A stretch of 64,000 bases of DNA from Nostoc piscinale CENA21. GTDB lineage: Bacteria > Cyanobacteriota > Cyanobacteriia > Cyanobacteriales > Nostocaceae. A model generated the notes under the pieces. The model was not told the origin of the DNA. It saw only the letters and a list, made by a program, of their open reading frames with translations, and ran no database searches. Of the stretch, positions 1 to 8,887 are shown in pieces. The position numbers were made by a program, and so were the translations under genes. The stretch lies in contig NZ_CP012036.1 of assembly GCF_001298445.1 (NCBI RefSeq), positions 3,811,351-3,875,350 of the forward strand, read 5' to 3'. How positions within the stretch are numbered: position 1 is the stretch's first letter; each line of letters opens with the position of its first letter.

Positions 1-317
1 AAAAAGCGATCGCCAATTTCCTGGGGTTGCCAATATTGCTTCCAGCTACTTGCCCAATCTTCTTCATCAATTAATTGCCAATGCAAGCTCGGTGCAGACA
101 TGCCCACACACAAAGCATCTTGACGCAACCGCAGCGCCAATGCTGCCAAATCGAGTAACTGCGCTTGAAATTGCGGTAAGTAAGCCTTAACTAACGAAGA
201 ATTTCCTTTGCGTTCGCTCGCTGTTCCCCTGCTACCAAAATCTTCCAGTCGCCAAAAGATCGAATCTTCTAGCTCTGGTTCACATAAAATTTGCAGTTCC
301 CACCAAGTGTTTGCCAT
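1..317 (-). CDS. prmA: Ribosomal protein L11 methyltransferase, N-terminal part (runs off the window)
   Basis: The reverse strand from ATG at 317 reads M-A-N-T-W-W-E-L-Q-I-L and continues open to base 1, giving about 105 residues. This matches the N-terminal substrate-recognition domain of PrmA, which trimethylates ribosomal protein L11 in the cytoplasm using S-adenosylmethionine. The catalytic Rossmann domain lies outside the window, so the call rests on the N-terminus and on position: prmA directly downstream of serA, same strand, is a common cyanobacterial arrangement. The gap to serA is about 75 bases and contains a hairpin. Confidence 0.8.
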   Translation of the reverse strand, partial: MANTWWELQILCEPELEDSIFWRLEDFGSRGTASERKGNSSLVKAYLPQFQAQLLDLAALALRLRQDALCVGMSAPSLHWQLIDEEDWASSWKQYWQPQEIGDRF

Positions 318-336
318 AAAAAAAGTTAAAAATTAA

Positions 337-394
337 AAGGCAAAAGGCAAAAGAAAGAGAGTTCTTTTTACTTTTGCCCTTTTACTTTTGCCTT
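337..394 (-). terminator. Inverted repeat between serA and prmA
   Basis: Two nested stems pair 337-346 with 385-394 and 347-353 with 371-377, built from the repeat cttttgcctt. On the minus strand the hairpin overlaps the serA stop codon and is followed by a T-rich stretch just before the prmA start. It could attenuate read-through from serA into prmA. The same motif recurs near 6220-6250, so it may simply be an interspersed repeat. Confidence 0.35.
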
Positions 395-1973
395 ATAAAG
401 TTACTGTATATGCGTCACGAATCCCTGGTACTTTGGTGATTTCCGCCAAAATGCCATCGGGTAAGGGATCATCGATACTCAAAGCCATTACCGCGTCACC
501 ACGGACAATTTTCCGCCCTACCTGCATACTAGCAATGTTGACGTTAAAACTGCCCAGGAGAGAACCGAGTTTACCGATAATTCCTGGCATATCGCGGTGT
601 AGGGTAAACAGCATGTGTTTGCTGGGGGGGACGTTAATGGGAAAACCATCAACGTCTGTTAAGTGAATTTCTTTTTCACCCAACAAAGCACCTGTCACTG
701 AGTGAGTCCCTAAAGTACCTGTGGCTTCTAAACGTAAAGAACCAGCATAGTCGCGCACTGAAGCATCCCTGGTTTCAATGACGCGAATTCCCCGTTCTTT
801 GGCTTCGATGTTGGCGTTGACGTAATTCACTCGTTCCCGCAGAGCTTGATAAAGTAGACCTTTGAGGGATGCAACTACTAAGGGCTGACTCTTATTCGTT
901 GCTAGTTCTCCTTGGAGTCTGACTGTGAGTGTTTCGACGCGACCGCCAGCTAACTGACCAACCAAGTTACCCAAGGTTTCAGCCAGTTGCATGTAAGGCT
1001 TGAGTTCTTCTAAAACATCGGGGCCGAGTCCTGGAATGTTGACGGCGGAACGGGCGGGGAGTCCTAATAAAACATCGCGGATTTGTTCTGCAACATCAAT
1101 GGCGACGTTAACTTGCGCTTCTGTGGTGGAGGCTCCCAAGTGGGGGGTGAGGATGATATCTTTACCGAGCGATCGCAATTCCGATTCACCTAAAGGTTCT
1201 GACTCGAACACATCCAAGGCTGCCCCAGCTATTTTACCTTCTTTGATGGCTGCGGCTAAAGCTGCTTCATCAATAATCCCACCACGCGCACAGTTAATAA
1301 TCCGCGTTGTCGGCTTCATTTTTGCCAAAGTGGCGGCGTTGATTAAATGGGTAGTTTCTGGGGTTTTGGGAATGTGGAGTGTGATGTAGTCTGCTTGTTG
1401 GAACAGTAAATCCAACTCTACTAACTGACAGCCAATTTGTTCTGCTCTTTCGTTGGAGATGAAAGGATCATAGGCGAGTAATTTCATTCCCATTGCTTTA
1501 GCCACACTCGCAACGTGGGAACCAATTTTTCCTAACCCCACAATACCGAGTGTTTTTTTGTAAACTTCCGCACCGACAAAAGTTTTCCGATCCCACTCTC
1601 CACTTTTCACCGAAACATTAGCATCAGGAATGTGGCGGGACAAAGCCAACATCATTGCTAATGCGTGTTCTGCTGCTGCGATCGTATTTCCTTCCGGGGA
1701 ATTAACTACAACGATGCCTTTACGTGTAGCAGCAGGCACGTCAACATTATCTACGCCTACACCAGCACGACCAATAATTTTTAACTGTGTGCCAGCCTCA
1801 ATAATTTCTTCTGTTACCCTGGTACCAGAACGAATCATTAGCGCATCGTAATCACCAATAATTTCGATTAATTCTGCGGGTTTTAAACCAGTTTTGATAT
1901 CAACTGTGGCAACTTGGGATAAAATGTCAATCCCAGCTTGATCAATAGGATCAGAGACGAGAACCTTGGACAT
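393..1973 (-). CDS. serA: D-3-phosphoglycerate dehydrogenase
   Basis: Catalyses the first step of phosphorylated serine biosynthesis, oxidising 3-phosphoglycerate to 3-phosphohydroxypyruvate with NAD in the cytoplasm. The 526-residue length fits the long, three-domain form. Visible are the substrate/NAD domains with the dinucleotide motif GLGKIG (residues 146-151), the 2-hydroxyacid dehydrogenase signature and catalytic region (LTPHLGASTTEA), an intervening ASB-type domain, and a C-terminal ACT domain from about residue 455 (HRDMPGIIGKLGS) that usually senses serine. ATG at 1973 is clear. It is probably co-transcribed with prmA downstream. Confidence 0.97.
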   Translation of the reverse strand: MSKVLVSDPIDQAGIDILSQVATVDIKTGLKPAELIEIIGDYDALMIRSGTRVTEEIIEAGTQLKIIGRAGVGVDNVDVPAATRKGIVVVNSPEGNTIAAAEHALAMMLALSRHIPDANVSVKSGEWDRKTFVGAEVYKKTLGIVGLGKIGSHVASVAKAMGMKLLAYDPFISNERAEQIGCQLVELDLLFQQADYITLHIPKTPETTHLINAATLAKMKPTTRIINCARGGIIDEAALAAAIKEGKIAGAALDVFESEPLGESELRSLGKDIILTPHLGASTTEAQVNVAIDVAEQIRDVLLGLPARSAVNIPGLGPDVLEELKPYMQLAETLGNLVGQLAGGRVETLTVRLQGELATNKSQPLVVASLKGLLYQALRERVNYVNANIEAKERGIRVIETRDASVRDYAGSLRLEATGTLGTHSVTGALLGEKEIHLTDVDGFPINVPPSKHMLFTLHRDMPGIIGKLGSLLGSFNVNIASMQVGRKIVRGDAVMALSIDDPLPDGILAEITKVPGIRDAYTVTL

Positions 1974-2512
1974 GATTACTTCATTTAAAGCTAGAGGTTT
2001 TGCTGCACAAGACTTTTTAGTTTAGTCTTTATCGGTTACAATTCAGCAAAAATATTCGTTTCACTATCAACTTAGATTGCCATCAATTTAGATATATGAG
2101 AGTGTCATTTTAAGCAAAGCAGCGACCAGGATAGTCTGGGGAAAGCACAATAAATATTTGATACTTCTGTGACATCCTCTGCAAACAACATCTTTAGGGC
2201 AATCTAAAATCTCAAATCAAAATTTAAAATTTTCTGATGCTGCCTCCTAACCTCGGAAAAAGAGTGGCTGTTAATACACCCTTTCGTAAATATAAACCAA
2301 TCAGAGATCCAAAAAACTAATATATTTATTAATCATCGTAGTAGGGGCTAGAGGCTAGAGACTAGGGATTAGGGAGTATAAAATTTTTCTCCTGTAACCT
2401 GTCACCTATAACCTGTAACCTGTTCATCCGAAATCGCTATAATTCTGGTGAGGATATTGGTTTGGATTCATAGACTAAAGCCCAGTATCCGTAAGTTTTG
2501 GGAAAATCAGCC
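1974..2512. repeat. Intergenic region with heptamer repeats upstream of serA and Uma2 gene
   Basis: This divergent spacer of about 540 bases holds no gene I can support. From about 2345 to 2425 it carries cyanobacterial short tandemly repeated heptamers: variants of gctagag (2347-2375), then repeats of cctgtaa/acctgta (about 2391-2424). The rest is AT-rich and must contain the serA promoter, but I could not assign -35/-10 boxes with confidence. Confidence 0.5.
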
Positions 2513-3253
2513 ATGTTAGAGTACAACTTGCCGAGGTATTTGCCTTCTGCTGAGGAACTACCAGACTCTGATGAGACACCAGTGGATAATGAACTGCAAG
2601 AATTAATACCAGGGTTACTCAAAGCCATGCTGTTAATACTTTGGTCAGAACGCATGGACTGGTTTTTTGGCGTAGATATGGGTATTTATTATCACCCTGA
2701 TGAACCGCCAATTGTCCCTGATGGTTTTTTAAGTTTGGGCGTAGAACGGTTCTATGATGAAGAATTACGTCCGAGTTATGTGTTGTGGGATGAAAATGTT
2801 CTGCCAACTTTGGTGTTAGAAGTAGTTTCGCCGAACTATCGCAAAGAATACAGCGACAAGTTAAAAGAATATGAGGCTTTAGGTGTACTTTATTATGTGA
2901 TTTATTCTTCTCGTCGTCGCCGCAAACCTCGCTTAGAAGTGCATAAGTTAGTAAATGGTAAATATGAATTACAATCAGGCAATCCTGTGTGGTTAGCAGA
3001 AATTGGCTTGGGAATTGGTTGTGAAAGAGGAAATTACTGCGGTGTCACTAGAGAATGGCTTTATTGGTATGACGAAGCTGGAAACAGATATCCCACACCC
3101 GCAGAACAAATTAAACAAGCACAACTACGGGCTGAGTTAGCAGAACAACAAGTTCGACAAGAAGCACAACGCGCCCAGCAAGAAGCACAACGCGCCCAAA
3201 AATTGGCGGAACAATTGAGAGCTTTGGGTATAGATCCAGATACTCTTGATTAA
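2513..3253 (+). CDS. Uma2 family (DUF820) restriction-endonuclease-fold protein
   Basis: A Uma2-type protein, a PD-(D/E)XK-fold family hugely expanded in cyanobacteria with unproven function. The core runs from about residue 25 to 190, with the conserved order PDGFL, then VLEVVSP, then KLKEYEALGV-YYVIY, which frames the predicted active site (E in VLEVVSP). The C-terminus (about 200-246) is a Gln/Ala-rich coiled coil containing an almost exact 15-base direct repeat (QEAQRAQ twice), typical of the family, ending ALGIDPDTLD. I start at ATG 2513; a TTG at 2498 would add five residues. There is no partner toxin or methylase beside it. Confidence 0.85.
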   Translation: MLEYNLPRYLPSAEELPDSDETPVDNELQELIPGLLKAMLLILWSERMDWFFGVDMGIYYHPDEPPIVPDGFLSLGVERFYDEELRPSYVLWDENVLPTLVLEVVSPNYRKEYSDKLKEYEALGVLYYVIYSSRRRRKPRLEVHKLVNGKYELQSGNPVWLAEIGLGIGCERGNYCGVTREWLYWYDEAGNRYPTPAEQIKQAQLRAELAEQQVRQEAQRAQQEAQRAQKLAEQLRALGIDPDTLD

Positions 3254-3284
3254 AAGTTAATTTGGGCAGAATTCATCCAAATTC

Positions 3285-3878
3285 ATGATATTTAATATGG
3301 TTCAAGTCGTCCAAGTGCAAAATATCGGACTTGCCTATTTAGAGGAAAGATTTAGTCTCCAAATTTCAGAAGATGCAAGATTTTTCACAGAATTGCTGGA
3401 AAATTTACCGTCAGTGACAACTTTAGATCAACAATATTTGGATAGAGTCAAAGCTAATTTTTTAAGTTTAGTTAAGCGTCCGCCAATTTTAGAAAATGCC
3501 GTCAAAATGGTGATAGTATCACCTCTATTAGACTTGGCGGGATTTTATCAAGAGCCTTATGCGATCGCCACCGAAGAATCTGTAGAAATTACAGTCGAAG
3601 ATGCAGAAGAAATTGTCAGAGGCAGAATCGATTTCTTGGTGATTCAAGAGCAGTTTTGGTTGTTGGTAATCGAATCAAAAAGAGCCAGCTTTTCCCTTTT
3701 AGAGAATATTCTTCAAGCACTTTCCTATATGCTCGCTAAACCTAACCAAGATAAACCAGTATTTGGGTTATTAACTAATGGGAGTAACTTTATCTTTTTG
3801 AAACTACTGAAATCAGATAAGCCAATTTATGCTCTCTCTGATGAATTTACTTTATTAAAAAAGTCCTGCAAATATTAA
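3285..3878 (+). CDS. Restriction endonuclease subunit R-like protein, C-terminus possibly damaged
   Basis: A 197-residue protein of a cyanobacterial family usually annotated as a type I restriction R-subunit-like protein. The central part carries a PD-(D/E)XK-like core: GRIDFLV followed by FWLLVIESKR (D then E-x-K), then a helix and PVFGLLTNGSNFIFLKL. No helicase, S or M subunit is nearby, so it is not a functional restriction system by itself. After LSDEF the reading frame ends quickly (KKSCKY), while another frame just downstream reads VLQILKKN, which resembles the usual C-terminus of this family. A small deletion and frameshift at about 3855-3870 is therefore possible. ATG 3297 is an alternative start. 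Confidence 0.7.
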   Translation: MIFNMVQVVQVQNIGLAYLEERFSLQISEDARFFTELLENLPSVTTLDQQYLDRVKANFLSLVKRPPILENAVKMVIVSPLLDLAGFYQEPYAIATEESVEITVEDAEEIVRGRIDFLVIQEQFWLLVIESKRASFSLLENILQALSYMLAKPNQDKPVFGLLTNGSNFIFLKLLKSDKPIYALSDEFTLLKKSCKY

Positions 3879-3908
3879 AAAAAAATCAGTCAAGTTTTAC
3901 ATTAATTT

Positions 3909-5075
3909 ATGTCTCATCGTCCGATTTATCTTGATTGTCATGCGACTACACCAGTAGATGAAAGAGTGTTAGCAGCAATGTTGCCTTATTTCACCGAAAA
4001 GTTTGGCAATCCTGCTAGTATTAACCATGTTTATGGTTGGGAAGCAGAAGCGGCTGTGAAACAAACGCGAGAAAGTTTAGCAGCAGCAATTAACGCCACA
4101 CCCGAAGAAATTGTATTTACTAGTGGTGCAACAGAAGCGAATAATTTAGCCATTAAAGGTATTGCTGAGGCTTATTTTCAAAAAGGTCAGCATATTATTA
4201 CTGTAGCGACCGAACATAAAGCAGTTTTAGACCCTTGTGAGTATCTGAAAAGTCTGGGGTTTGAAATTACAATCTTGCCAGTACAACAAGATGGACTGAT
4301 TGATTTAAACCAATTAGAAACAGCCTGTCGTCCAGAAACAATTTTAGTATCGGTGATGGCGGCGAATAACGAAATTGGCGTGTTGCAGCCACTAGCAGAG
4401 ATTGGGAAAATATGCCGCGATCGCAATATTATTTTTCATACTGATGCTGCCCAAGCTATTGGTAAAATCCCCTTAGATGTGCAGGCAATGAACATCGATT
4501 TAATGTCGTTGACTGCTCATAAAGTATACGGGCCAAAGGGTATCGGTGCATTATATGTCCGTAGGCGCAACCCCAGAGTGCAACTTGCACCCCAACAGCA
4601 TGGCGGTGGGCATGAACGGGGAATGCGTTCAGGAACTTTGTACACACCGCAAATAGTTGGTTTTGGCAAAGCTATAGAACTGGCTTTAGCAGAACAAGCA
4701 ACGGAAACTGCACGTCTGACTCAACTCAGACAAAGTTTGTGGACACAATTATCACAGTTAGAAGGAATACACCTCAACGGACACCAGACGCAGCGACTAG
4801 CGGGAAACTTAAATATCAGCGTTGAGGGAGTCGATGGTGCTGCACTTTCTCTAGGACTGCAACCTGTGATGGCGGTATCTTCTGGTTCTGCTTGTTCATC
4901 GGCTGTTATCGCACCTTCCCATGTTCTCACAGCCTTGGGCAATTCTGAACAACTAGCTTACGCTTCCGTGCGGTTTGGTATTGGCAGATTTAACACTACT
5001 GAAGAAATTGATATAGTAGCAAAATCTGCGATCGCTACCATTCAAAGTTTACGTAAGCAAAAAACTTTAGTATAA
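3909..5075 (+). CDS. Cysteine desulfurase, NifS/IscS family
   Basis: A PLP-dependent enzyme that takes sulfur from cysteine for Fe-S cluster and thio-cofactor assembly. Length is 388 residues, normal for the class. Visible are the N-terminal YLDCHATTP, the PLP contact region FTSGATEANN, the Schiff-base lysine in LTAHKVYGPKG (Lys205), and the catalytic loop SSGSACSS with Cys329. The loop sequence is of the IscS/NifS (class I) kind rather than SufS. No isc, suf or nif genes are adjacent, so the specific pathway cannot be assigned. It is followed directly by a convergent gene. Confidence 0.92.
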   Translation: MSHRPIYLDCHATTPVDERVLAAMLPYFTEKFGNPASINHVYGWEAEAAVKQTRESLAAAINATPEEIVFTSGATEANNLAIKGIAEAYFQKGQHIITVATEHKAVLDPCEYLKSLGFEITILPVQQDGLIDLNQLETACRPETILVSVMAANNEIGVLQPLAEIGKICRDRNIIFHTDAAQAIGKIPLDVQAMNIDLMSLTAHKVYGPKGIGALYVRRRNPRVQLAPQQHGGGHERGMRSGTLYTPQIVGFGKAIELALAEQATETARLTQLRQSLWTQLSQLEGIHLNGHQTQRLAGNLNISVEGVDGAALSLGLQPVMAVSSGSACSSAVIAPSHVLTALGNSEQLAYASVRFGIGRFNTTEEIDIVAKSAIATIQSLRKQKTLV

Positions 5076-5133
5076 GTAGCCATCTGCGACTACGCAAACT
5101 TGTGCAGAAGTATGCAGAAAGACAAATAATGAT

Positions 5134-5869
5134 TCATGGCAAAATAGCCGTGAACTGCCAATATTTGAAATCCAAAGCAGAACCAGCCACAGCCACAGCC
5201 GCACGATAATTATCAGCAGGTGTAAACTCCACAAGACTCCAGTCTTCAGATGTGAGTAATTTAGCGCCTTGTGTAGTTGTGAGAGATATTTCTACTTGCT
5301 CTAACTGCGAAATTCCATCACCTGTAGCTTTTAAATAAGCTTCCTTACAAGTCCAATAACGAAAAAAATGCTTCTTGTTGTTGATGAGGAGGAAGCGATC
5401 GCACTAACTCATATTCTCTCGGTAAAAAGAACCTTTGAGCAAGCGCCTCCAAATCAGACACAGAGCGCATATACTCTAAATCAATACCAATTTTGCGTGT
5501 GTAGTTCACTGCACACAAAGCCAAATCTTGAGAATGCGACAAATTAAACAACAAATCACTGGCTGCTAAACCATCAGCCAACAGTGGTTTACCACGAGGT
5601 TCATAGTCAAATCTTACTTGGTTCGGCGCAATATTTAAGTAACGACTCAATATATGTCTCAGGCTACCACGACCCGCAATGAAACGCTGGCGATGTTCCA
5701 CAAAGCGAAATCGGTTAGCACGAGCCAGTTCATCACTAGATAAAGTTGCAGAGAAATTTTCTAGCAGTGAGTCTGCTATATCAAGATCAATTCGCCAGAT
5801 ATGAACTTCATTCGCCAATAAAGTTAAATCTGCGGGTGCTGGTAGCCATGAATTCTCAAGACCACTCAT
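5134..5869 (-). pseudogene. 4'-phosphopantetheinyl transferase (Sfp/HetI-like) with a homopolymer frameshift
   Basis: This family transfers phosphopantetheine from CoA onto carrier-protein serines for polyketide, peptide and fatty-acid synthesis. The first frame (5345-5869, 174 residues) contains RFIAGRGSLRHILSRYL, FNLSHSQDLALCAV and IGIDLEY and stops at FFSLLDL. If one base is removed from the A7 run at 5362-5368, the frame continues as FFRYWTCKEAYLKATGDGI and ends at a stop at 5134-5136, giving about 244 residues. That restores the essential W-x-x-K-E-A-x-x-K motif and the usual family length. The product as written lacks Mg/CoA-binding residues and should be inactive. The gene overlaps its upstream small gene by 14 bases. 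It is not beside hetM/hetN, so I do not assign hetI. Confidence 0.85.
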
Positions 5870-6053
5870 ACATAGCTTCTTGTTTGTCTAACTCTAGAAA
5901 AAGCCCTTCCGCATTAAGAACTAAATCTTCATCAGATAACGCCGGAAACTCTAAATCAACCGTCCGCTTTAAAATTTCTAATACCAACTCCAATTGCTCT
6001 GAATCTGACAAGCGGTCAAAACTATTGAGAAGTTCTTGAACTAAAGCAGTCAT
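5856..6053 (-). CDS. Small acidic antitoxin-like protein
   Basis: A 65-residue acidic protein: MTALVQELLNSFDRLSD, two predicted helices, then ALSDEDLVLNAEGLFLELDK. It resembles the small prevent-host-death-like or addiction-module antitoxins common in cyanobacteria, whose toxin gene normally follows with a short overlap. Here the next gene on the strand, overlapping by 14 bases, is the phosphopantetheinyl transferase and not a toxin. It is either an orphan or a different small regulator. No family assignment is certain. Confidence 0.55.
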   Translation of the reverse strand: MTALVQELLNSFDRLSDSEQLELVLEILKRTVDLEFPALSDEDLVLNAEGLFLELDKQEAMYEWS

Positions 6054-6261
6054 AGTCTCTTTCCTAGACGTGATTACAGCATAACATGGGCTTTATTGGA
6101 GAATTCTTCTGTAGTTTGTTATTTGGTTTTGTGCATCGAACTACAAAACTAGTACAGGTCGGCGTAAATAAACAGACTATAAAAAATTTCTTAAAGGCTT
6201 GTGTTATCGTTATTATTTCTTTTTACTTTTGCCTTTTTACTTTTGCCTTGTTGTACTAGTA

Positions 6262-6654
6262 TTATGACTGAAATTGCTCATCCACTGGAATTTTATAACC
6301 ATTAGCCAAACGATTAGTCATATTTGCAGTTCCAACAATCGCCAGCAGTTCGCCAAACATAGCATCATTCATCCCTTTAGCACGGGCAGCAGCTGTATGG
6401 GACGATATACAGTAATCACAGCCATTCGTCACACTCACAGCAATATAAATCAACTCCCGCACAAGTGGATCAAGTTCACCAGGGCCAGTCATCACTTCCT
6501 TAATTGTTTGCCAAGTGCGTTGCAGAGTCGGCGGATGATTAGCTAAAGCTTTCCAAAAATTATTAATGTAATCTGTTTTTCGTGTTGCACGAATATCATC
6601 ATAGACTGCGCGAACTTCTGCGCTAGCTTCTTCATATTCGATGAGCTTAGTCAT
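6262..6654 (-). CDS. Carboxymuconolactone decarboxylase family (AhpD-like) protein
   Basis: A 130-residue all-helical protein of the CMD/AhpD superfamily. The redox motif C-D-Y-C (Cys79, Cys82) followed by ISSHTAAARAKGM is the AhpD-type active site, suggesting a thiol-dependent peroxidase or disulfide-reducing role. The true gamma-carboxymuconolactone decarboxylases lack this Cys pair. I start at ATG 6654 (MTKLIEYEEAS); ten upstream residues in frame look untranslated. It stands alone between unrelated genes. Confidence 0.88.
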   Translation of the reverse strand: MTKLIEYEEASAEVRAVYDDIRATRKTDYINNFWKALANHPPTLQRTWQTIKEVMTGPGELDPLVRELIYIAVSVTNGCDYCISSHTAAARAKGMNDAMFGELLAIVGTANMTNRLANGYKIPVDEQFQS

Positions 6655-6752
6655 AAGTAACAATGATTTGGCATTTTGGCACACTCATATTAAAACGAAT
6701 AGGTATTCTATGGAAGTGGGATATTTTTAGGTGAAAAGTACTAATTAATATC

Positions 6753-6783
6753 ATCCCTCGGCAAGCTACCGAGGGATTTTTAT
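6753..6783 (+). terminator. Strong intrinsic-terminator hairpin on the plus strand
   Basis: A perfect 9-bp stem pairs 6753-6761 with 6769-6777 (atccctcgg/ccgagggat, 7-base loop), followed by a T run on the plus strand only. No plus-strand gene precedes it; upstream lies the antisense side of the AhpD-like gene. It may end an antisense or small RNA. Confidence 0.55.
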
Positions 6784-7000
6784 TGATCAAGGATAGCTGG
6801 GATGGTAATTTGCAGCCCAACTCTCAACCAAGCTAAAACATACTGGTAAATGCCCACCTGACAGATATTGAATTTTTTTTTCAAAAATCAAAGATGACTC
6901 TTAAGATTTCACAAAAGTTTTTGTTCTGGTTATGCGCTTTTTATAGCTGAGTACGCCCAATAAAGGTGTCAGCAATAGTATAGCGGTCAGTGTTGATGGT

Positions 7001-8116
7001 TCATCCACTGACCGGTGGTGGCGGTGTGGTTGGGGTTGGGGTTGGGTTGATAACAGGTGGAACTGGTGGAACCACTGGAGGAACTGTGACCGGGGGAGAA
7101 GAACTACCATCATCTCCTCCACCAAATAGGAATAACAGCGGAAGCAAAGCCAGAGGTGATAAGTAGAAAGGGTTAAAAGCACTTCCAGTTATAGTACCAA
7201 CATCGAAAGCTAGTCCAGTATCTGACTCTAACAACAATAAGTCTGGTTCTAATAATGCGATGTTAGGGCTGATTTCTTCACCAACTATAGGAATACCTGC
7301 AATGTTGTCTAACTCTTTTGGTGTATCAAGAGATACCCGTCCATAGTTAGGGCTTGTTGTCGAGTCGGATGAATAGGGAAAAGAAAAGATTCTTAAAATG
7401 TTTTCTTGTAATGCCTCTTCATTTCCAGTCTTCAAGGCATTTAACCCTTGAGAGAGGTTATTTAAATAAAACTGCGTCATCTCAGGAGGCAAATCTAAAT
7501 CACGAATCTGCTGTCGGAGATTCGGAATTTTCGATACCTCAACTAAGAGTTCATGCCCAACAGAATATTTAAAATCTAATAGTCCTTGTCGGGGACTCAG
7601 AGAATTATCACCTCTGGATATTGGCGACCAAGCAAAGTTTTTAGTTACTGCACCCAAACCAGCCACAGGACTGCGGCTAACAGGCTGGCCGAGGACGTAT
7701 TGATAACCATCCACAATTGATGGAGATTGTTTTTTCCAAAACGATGCGAAAGGAATTTCTGGCAGTCTTTCATTGTTGCCGTAAAAAGCTGCGAAATTCT
7801 GGTAGTTTTGTTGTCCCCCAGCGGCTCGAATTACTAAATCGTAGTAACTAGGGCCACCATTAATTGCCAGTAATTGTTGCAGGACTGTGCCGGTTTTATT
7901 ACAGCCAGTACCACTACCCACAGTACAGCTAGGGATGACGAACGCATCACTGAGATTACGATTTTCTAGCTGATATTGGAGGTACTCTCGCTCCAGTCCT
8001 CTTTGGATTTTACGCTTTCCTATATTTAGTTGTGCGTTAGCAGATTGGCAAACAGACAACAATACTGCCAAAGACGTTAACGAAATTCCTATGCTTTTGA
8101 CAGTTAATTTCAACAA
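7001..8116 (-). CDS. Secreted protein of unknown function, PEP-CTERM tail displaced into another frame
   Basis: No known domain recognised. A signal peptide is visible (LKLTVKSIGISLTSLAVLL, cleavage after SANA). The mature part has two nearby Cys (PSC, GCN), then a mixed alpha/beta region, a hydrophobic stretch (LSPLALLPLLFLF), a GGGDDG linker and a Pro/Thr/Val-rich tail. The frame stops at 7001. In the minus-strand frame that ends at 6901, the text continues VDEPSTLTAILLLTPLLGV then a YKKR basic end, a typical PEP-CTERM exosortase sorting signal. One extra base between about 7004 and 7025 would explain this. Start: TTG 8116 has AGGAG 7 bases upstream, whereas GTG 8149 has no ribosome site. 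Only 57 bases separate it from the upstream secreted-protein gene. Confidence 0.6.
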   Translation of the reverse strand: MLKLTVKSIGISLTSLAVLLSVCQSANAQLNIGKRKIQRGLEREYLQYQLENRNLSDAFVIPSCTVGSGTGCNKTGTVLQQLLAINGGPSYYDLVIRAAGGQQNYQNFAAFYGNNERLPEIPFASFWKKQSPSIVDGYQYVLGQPVSRSPVAGLGAVTKNFAWSPISRGDNSLSPRQGLLDFKYSVGHELLVEVSKIPNLRQQIRDLDLPPEMTQFYLNNLSQGLNALKTGNEEALQENILRIFSFPYSSDSTTSPNYGRVSLDTPKELDNIAGIPIVGEEISPNIALLEPDLLLLESDTGLAFDVGTITGSAFNPFYLSPLALLPLLFLFGGGDDGSSSPPVTVPPVVPPVPPVINPTPTPTTPPPPVSG

Positions 8117-8173
8117 GATACATCTCCTGGTCAATAAACGAAACACCACTCACAAGCCATTCAATCATCAGGA

Positions 8174-8887
8174 TTATTTTTGCTTCGGTTGGATATTCTC
8201 TCCTACAGAAGTTGGTACTGCACTCTTGGTTGAGTTGGCATTGACTTTATCAGATATTTGAATGTTGAGGGTAATTGCTGTTCCTTTGAGTTCTCCTGTA
8301 CCGTTACCAATGGTGTGGTACACAACTAAAGCACGATTGGGTTGGTCAAACAAAAATCCGCGACGGGAGGCTTTGATTTTGCCTTCTTTGACTAAAGATA
8401 TAAAGGATTCTAAATATCTACGTATGCTTTGGCGATTTTCTTGATCACCATCAAGATGATGCTCAATCAGCTTCATAAAAAAATCTAAGGTGCGGTTGTC
8501 TTGACCTTCAATCAAATTCCCACCGTCTAAAAAAGAACTGCCAATTAGCTTCCCATTTACCTCTTGAACTTTAAATAAGGTGTAATAACGTCCTTCTTTT
8601 TTGGGGTCGTTCACATAACATACCCAGGAACCATCTTTGCTCTGAGTAAATCCCTCAGCAGCTAGGTATGACAATAAGGAGTTGCTGGTTTTAGCTTGGG
8701 GTGGTGGTAATAAAGATTCCACAGGATCTAAAGAACAAATTCGCTCTGTTGTCGGTTGGGGTTCAGTGGGAGTCTCTTGGGCGTAAGCAGGTAGCGAATT
8801 ATGCTTTAAGGTTGCCGCAGTAGCTATTGCTGCAAATGTTAGTAGTTGCAGCATAAATGACCTAAATAAACCTGGAATTATCTTCAT
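8174..8887 (-). CDS. Secreted protein of unknown function
   Basis: About 237 residues from ATG 8887, which follows an AAAAGG ribosome site. The N-terminus MKIIPGLFRSFMLQLLTFAA-IATAA is a signal peptide with likely cleavage near AYAQE. The mature part contains one Cys near the start (ICSLDP), a W-V-C-Y pattern, and a domain with FKVQEVNGKLIGSSFLDGG and regularly spaced polar helices. I do not recognise the family. It is the first gene of a likely two-gene transcription unit with the frame-disrupted PEP-CTERM protein, so the two may act together at the cell surface. Confidence 0.7.
   Translation of the reverse strand: MKIIPGLFRSFMLQLLTFAAIATAATLKHNSLPAYAQETPTEPQPTTERICSLDPVESLLPPPQAKTSNSLLSYLAAEGFTQSKDGSWVCYVNDPKKEGRYYTLFKVQEVNGKLIGSSFLDGGNLIEGQDNRTLDFFMKLIEHHLDGDQENRQSIRRYLESFISLVKEGKIKASRRGFLFDQPNRALVVYHTIGNGTGELKGTAITLNIQISDKVNANSTKSAVPTSVGENIQPKQK

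Noticed and set aside
1000..1389. Long frame antisense to serA
   Set aside because: It is the mirror of a well-supported gene; its composition follows serA codons and no family was recognised.
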